A stretch of 64,000 nt of DNA, taken from positions 1,612,001-1,676,000 of the forward strand of contig CM034548.1 in NCBI GenBank assembly GCA_020055645.1, in the 5' to 3' direction. A program made the translations under genes and the position numbers. Within the stretch, counting starts at the first letter, position 1. The number at the start of each line of letters is the position of its first letter. Of this stretch, positions 61,351 through 64,000 are shown one piece after another. Under the pieces are notes generated by a model. The model was given only the letters and a program-made list of their open reading frames with translations. It had not been told where the DNA came from and ran no database searches. The DNA comes from Tomocerus qinae (lineage: Eukaryota > Arthropoda > Collembola > Entomobryomorpha > Tomoceridae).

Positions 61351-62717
61351 TACTTAATATTTTTGAGTATTATAGGAAATGTGCTTGGCTGCGTTTTAGA
61401 AATACGGCAAATCAACACACGGAAGTACAAACATACAAACGGAATTGTCACGTGACTGACTTTTGCCGTTTATCTAATAGTAGTGATAATGATTACAATG
61501 AATAAAAAATGTAAGAGTAACCTAAACTCTGCGATATTTGTGGCACTTATACACATAGGATCAATCCTTTACGACATATCCCTCCCAGTCGGAAACCTCA
61601 TGGCTCGGTACCGCTAGCGGTACAGAGCTATCTCTCCTAGTCTAGTCGGAGAGGGACATTATATCCCTCCCAGTCTCCTTTCCCTCTCCGCTTACAACAG
61701 ATACATAGATAGGTTGGTAAGTTTTTTTCCTTCTGTGTTTATTATATAGAGATTAATATAAATGTTAAATACATGCAATTCCATTCGTCTTTGTTAAGAT
61801 CATATTTAGATGGTTTGGACTCAAAACCTAAGTACTTCAGAATAGAACAGGAACAATTATTGTTGTGTGACGTAAGTACTTACATCAAATATGAAATAAC
61901 ATACTTTTTGTCTTTGCCTGTTCTGTCGAAAGAAGTTTTAAATTTTATGCATAGTATTAATAAAAACTGCTTTGTATTGGGCACTGTGGTTATTCTGATG
62001 ATAAAATCGGAATGACATCGAAAAATGGAAATAGAGACTGGTTTCGCATTGTACTTATCTACATGATTTTACCAAATAAATTATTGTGCCAGTATTTTTT
62101 ACATGAACCAATACATAATTCATGATATTAATTCATCCATTGAAAGATAATAATAACAGGTTTCTGAATTGAGATAATGAGGTAAAATAGTCTTTGGTTT
62201 TTCATTCGAGTTATAAACAGCATTAGAATGTAATACTGGCATTTTGAGAAAGTGATTTTTGATACTGGAAATTTCATCGGTTTATTTTCGGGTGTTTTGT
62301 GATTTTTTTTTTAGCAAACTTATATGAATTTTATAGCAAAAATTTTAAATCAATTTTTCTCCATTTTTAATTAATTTTTAGGTACACTTTTTGTTTTTTT
62401 AAATTAATAACATTCCGGGGTATGGTCAATGTCAGCAAAGCTATTAGACAGTCAAATGAATCGTGAGGATTGCAATGATTTCAAGACCTAACAATTTCCT
62501 CATAGCGATAAACGCGATGTGGTGGTGGTTGGTGTAGATTTTATGTGTATAATGACATTAGCCGAGTCTTGCAAAATGTCGACAATTGGAGTTCCTACAA
62601 TAAAGAGTGACAATGGACGAAAGTGAGTTGAGGGGCAGTGAGCCGTGCGCCTTCGTTGCTCCCTAATGCGGCGTGACGTGACACGCTCTCGCCCTCGTTG
62701 TCGCCTCTTGCCGTTAC
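61351..62717. other. Intergenic flank of the secreted-protein gene
   Basis: Contains a GGTACCGCTAGCGGTAC palindrome at 61607-61623 with CCCTCCCAGTC repeated on each side, and an 80-codon frame at 61773 that could be an exon (ends LLLCD before GTAAGT). Nothing else seen. Confidence 0.35.
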
Positions 62718-62725
62718 TATAAATA
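62718..62725 (+). promoter_or_regulatory. TATA box of the secreted-protein gene
   Basis: TATAAATA sits in a locally GC-richer stretch, about 30 bp upstream of a likely start around 62748 (cctcactcatcg). The leader would run about 170 nt to the ATG at 62918. A strong TATA fits a highly or tissue-specifically expressed secretory gene. Confidence 0.6.
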
Positions 62726-62747
62726 GACCCAGGTCCTCCGAGTCTCC

Positions 62748-62917
62748 TCACTCATCGTCAACAGTTCATCGTCACCAGCCACATCTCGTCCACTGGCTCC
62801 CAATTCATTCCTATCGTTAATTCTTTCGAACTTCCTCGCCTCTGCTCAGGTTTAAATAGTACATAGAAAGTGATTGACCTGGCGAACGACGCCAGCCAGA
62901 AATCCTCGTCGAGCACT
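62748..62917 (+). other. Putative 5' leader of the secreted-protein gene
   Basis: Sequence between the inferred start site and the ATG. It contains no upstream ATG. The 5' end is inferred only from TATA spacing. Confidence 0.4.
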
Positions 62918-63734
62918 ATGCAAATTCCGTCTGTAACTGCTGGCGGAGTGGCCCTGCTCATCCTCCTGTCGAGTGTGGTGGGTCTTCCGCAAGACGTGGG
63001 AAATGAATTCCTTTCGTCGCAATTGCAAGTGGACGAGTCATCGTCGTACCCACAAAACAACTCATCCTTGCTAGTCAGTGATAATGGAGGAGAAGTGGGG
63101 CGGGGAGTGAATGAGGTGGAAGGGGAGGGAGGGAGTGCCGAGTCCTCCTCATCCGAAGAGAATGAGGAGGAAGGTGCCGAGAGTGGCAATGTCCGCAACT
63201 CCACGGACTCAGTTGACGAAGTGCAGGAATCTAAAACGTCGGAAGTGGTTGTTGCCAGTCCGACAGACCTGAAGGCATCTGCCACTGGTTACGGAGATGA
63301 GTATGGCGGAGGATATGGAGGAGGCGGTGCTAACAAGTAAGACGCTATTATCCAGAGAGAGAAACCTGTTTCTGATTCCTCTCCCGGACTTAAATTGTGT
63401 GTGGTGCAACAGATACGGCGGGGGTAACCATCACGGAGGCCACTACGGAGGCAGCCACCAATCCGGGCATCACGGTCAAAAGGGCTACAAAGGAAACCAA
63501 GGTCACCATTCTCAACACGGCTATAGTAAAGCCAACTCAGGTCACCACAATAAAGCCAACAAGAAAGGACACTACGGAAACTCTGGGGGACACTCCAAGG
63601 GATACAAACAAGGTGGGCAAAAGTACGGACATAGGAATCAAGGACAAAAAGCTTCTAAAGGAGGGAAGTACGGACAAAAAGGACACCACAAAAAGGGACA
63701 CTCGACCAAGGGATTCCATAACACTTACCACAAG
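62918..63734 (+). CDS. Secreted acidic/Gly-His-Lys-rich protein, 3' end outside window
   Basis: Coding exons 62918-63336 and 63413-63734, GT-AG, joined in frame inside an Asn-Lys-Tyr-Gly stretch, with a further donor at 63735. About 247 residues are visible. The first 22 or so form a signal peptide (MQIPSVTAGGVALLILLSSV), so the product is secreted. Residues about 25-125 are acidic and Ser/Glu/Asn-rich with several N-glycosylation sequons. From about 128 the protein switches to Gly/Tyr and then Gly/His/Lys/Gln repeats with no cysteine. It ends HSTKGFHNTYHK, which I recall, without verification, from arthropod secreted or cuticle-associated proteins that continue with an Asp/Tyr/His-rich tail. 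The role (cuticle, matrix or silk-like) is inferred. The start is the first ATG after the TATA-proximal leader; the continuation lies beyond 64000. Confidence 0.85.
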
Positions 63735-64000
63735 GTAACATCCTCTAAATTCATTTGTAGTATTTATCTTCACAGTATTCCTAGAGTAGATACTAAAACC
63801 AGCCAAATATGTTCCGAGCTTTCCCATTTTGACAGAAGCCTGCATTTAAACTGCCATGCCATTTAAACCATAACGTTTTCATGAAGCATTTTGAAATTGC
63901 CACTGAAAATCATACATAATAAATATAAATAAGTAAATAAATAAACCAAATAAAAAATATGTTCGTTCATATTTAGGTCGTGCAAATTCGAACATTTTCA

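Noticed and set aside
62758-63285. 175-codon minus-strand frame opposite the secreted-protein gene
   Set aside because: Antisense shadow of the Ser/Glu-rich exon; the + strand has TATA, signal peptide and splice sites.

Overview
This is a eukaryotic nuclear window, AT-rich (roughly two thirds A+T by eye). Short GT-AG introns, an arthropod-like secreted Gly/His/Lys-rich protein and a dense load of small DNA transposons suggest an arthropod, probably a hexapod (springtail or insect). I cannot name the species. No bacterial, organellar, rRNA, tRNA or CRISPR signal was seen, and I recognise no retroviral or other virus-like element with confidence.

Two host genes are supported. (1) A complete-looking P4-ATPase (phospholipid flippase, ATP8A class) lies on the + strand. 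Nineteen exons from 30871 to 38391 join in frame and carry every catalytic motif of the family. The first of them starts inside a codon, so an upstream first exon is required. Two candidates end in the matching phase: 11563-11677 (preferred, a 19 kb first intron) and 30144-30225 (proximal). If both are used, the gene has alternative promoters and spans about 27 kb. (2) At the right edge a TATA-box gene starts (coding from 62918). It encodes a secreted protein with an acidic Ser/Glu half followed by a basic Gly/His/Lys half, and it runs off the window after its second coding exon.

The remainder is largely transposon debris. Layout: 1-11.5 kb, intergenic with minisatellites, foldback elements and one broken SANT-like coding fragment; 11.5-30.9 kb, probable first intron of ATP8A, holding two hAT-type elements, two large inverted-repeat elements (20.2-22.6 and 26.5-28.4 kb) and several foldbacks; 30.9-38.4 kb, the ATP8A core, where the two largest introns each carry a transposon; 38.4-62.7 kb, intergenic with more hAT-type elements, foldbacks, TA-flanked elements, LINE-type tails and a 28/29-bp satellite; 62.7-64 kb, the secreted-protein gene.

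Three patterns stand out. Six non-autonomous elements are flanked by perfect 8-bp direct repeats, as hAT transposition leaves. One dispersed family has at least eight more or less complete copies. Several larger inverted-repeat elements carry short tandem arrays near their ends, and one 18-bp unit recurs at four places up to 55 kb apart. No transposase that could move any of them is encoded here.
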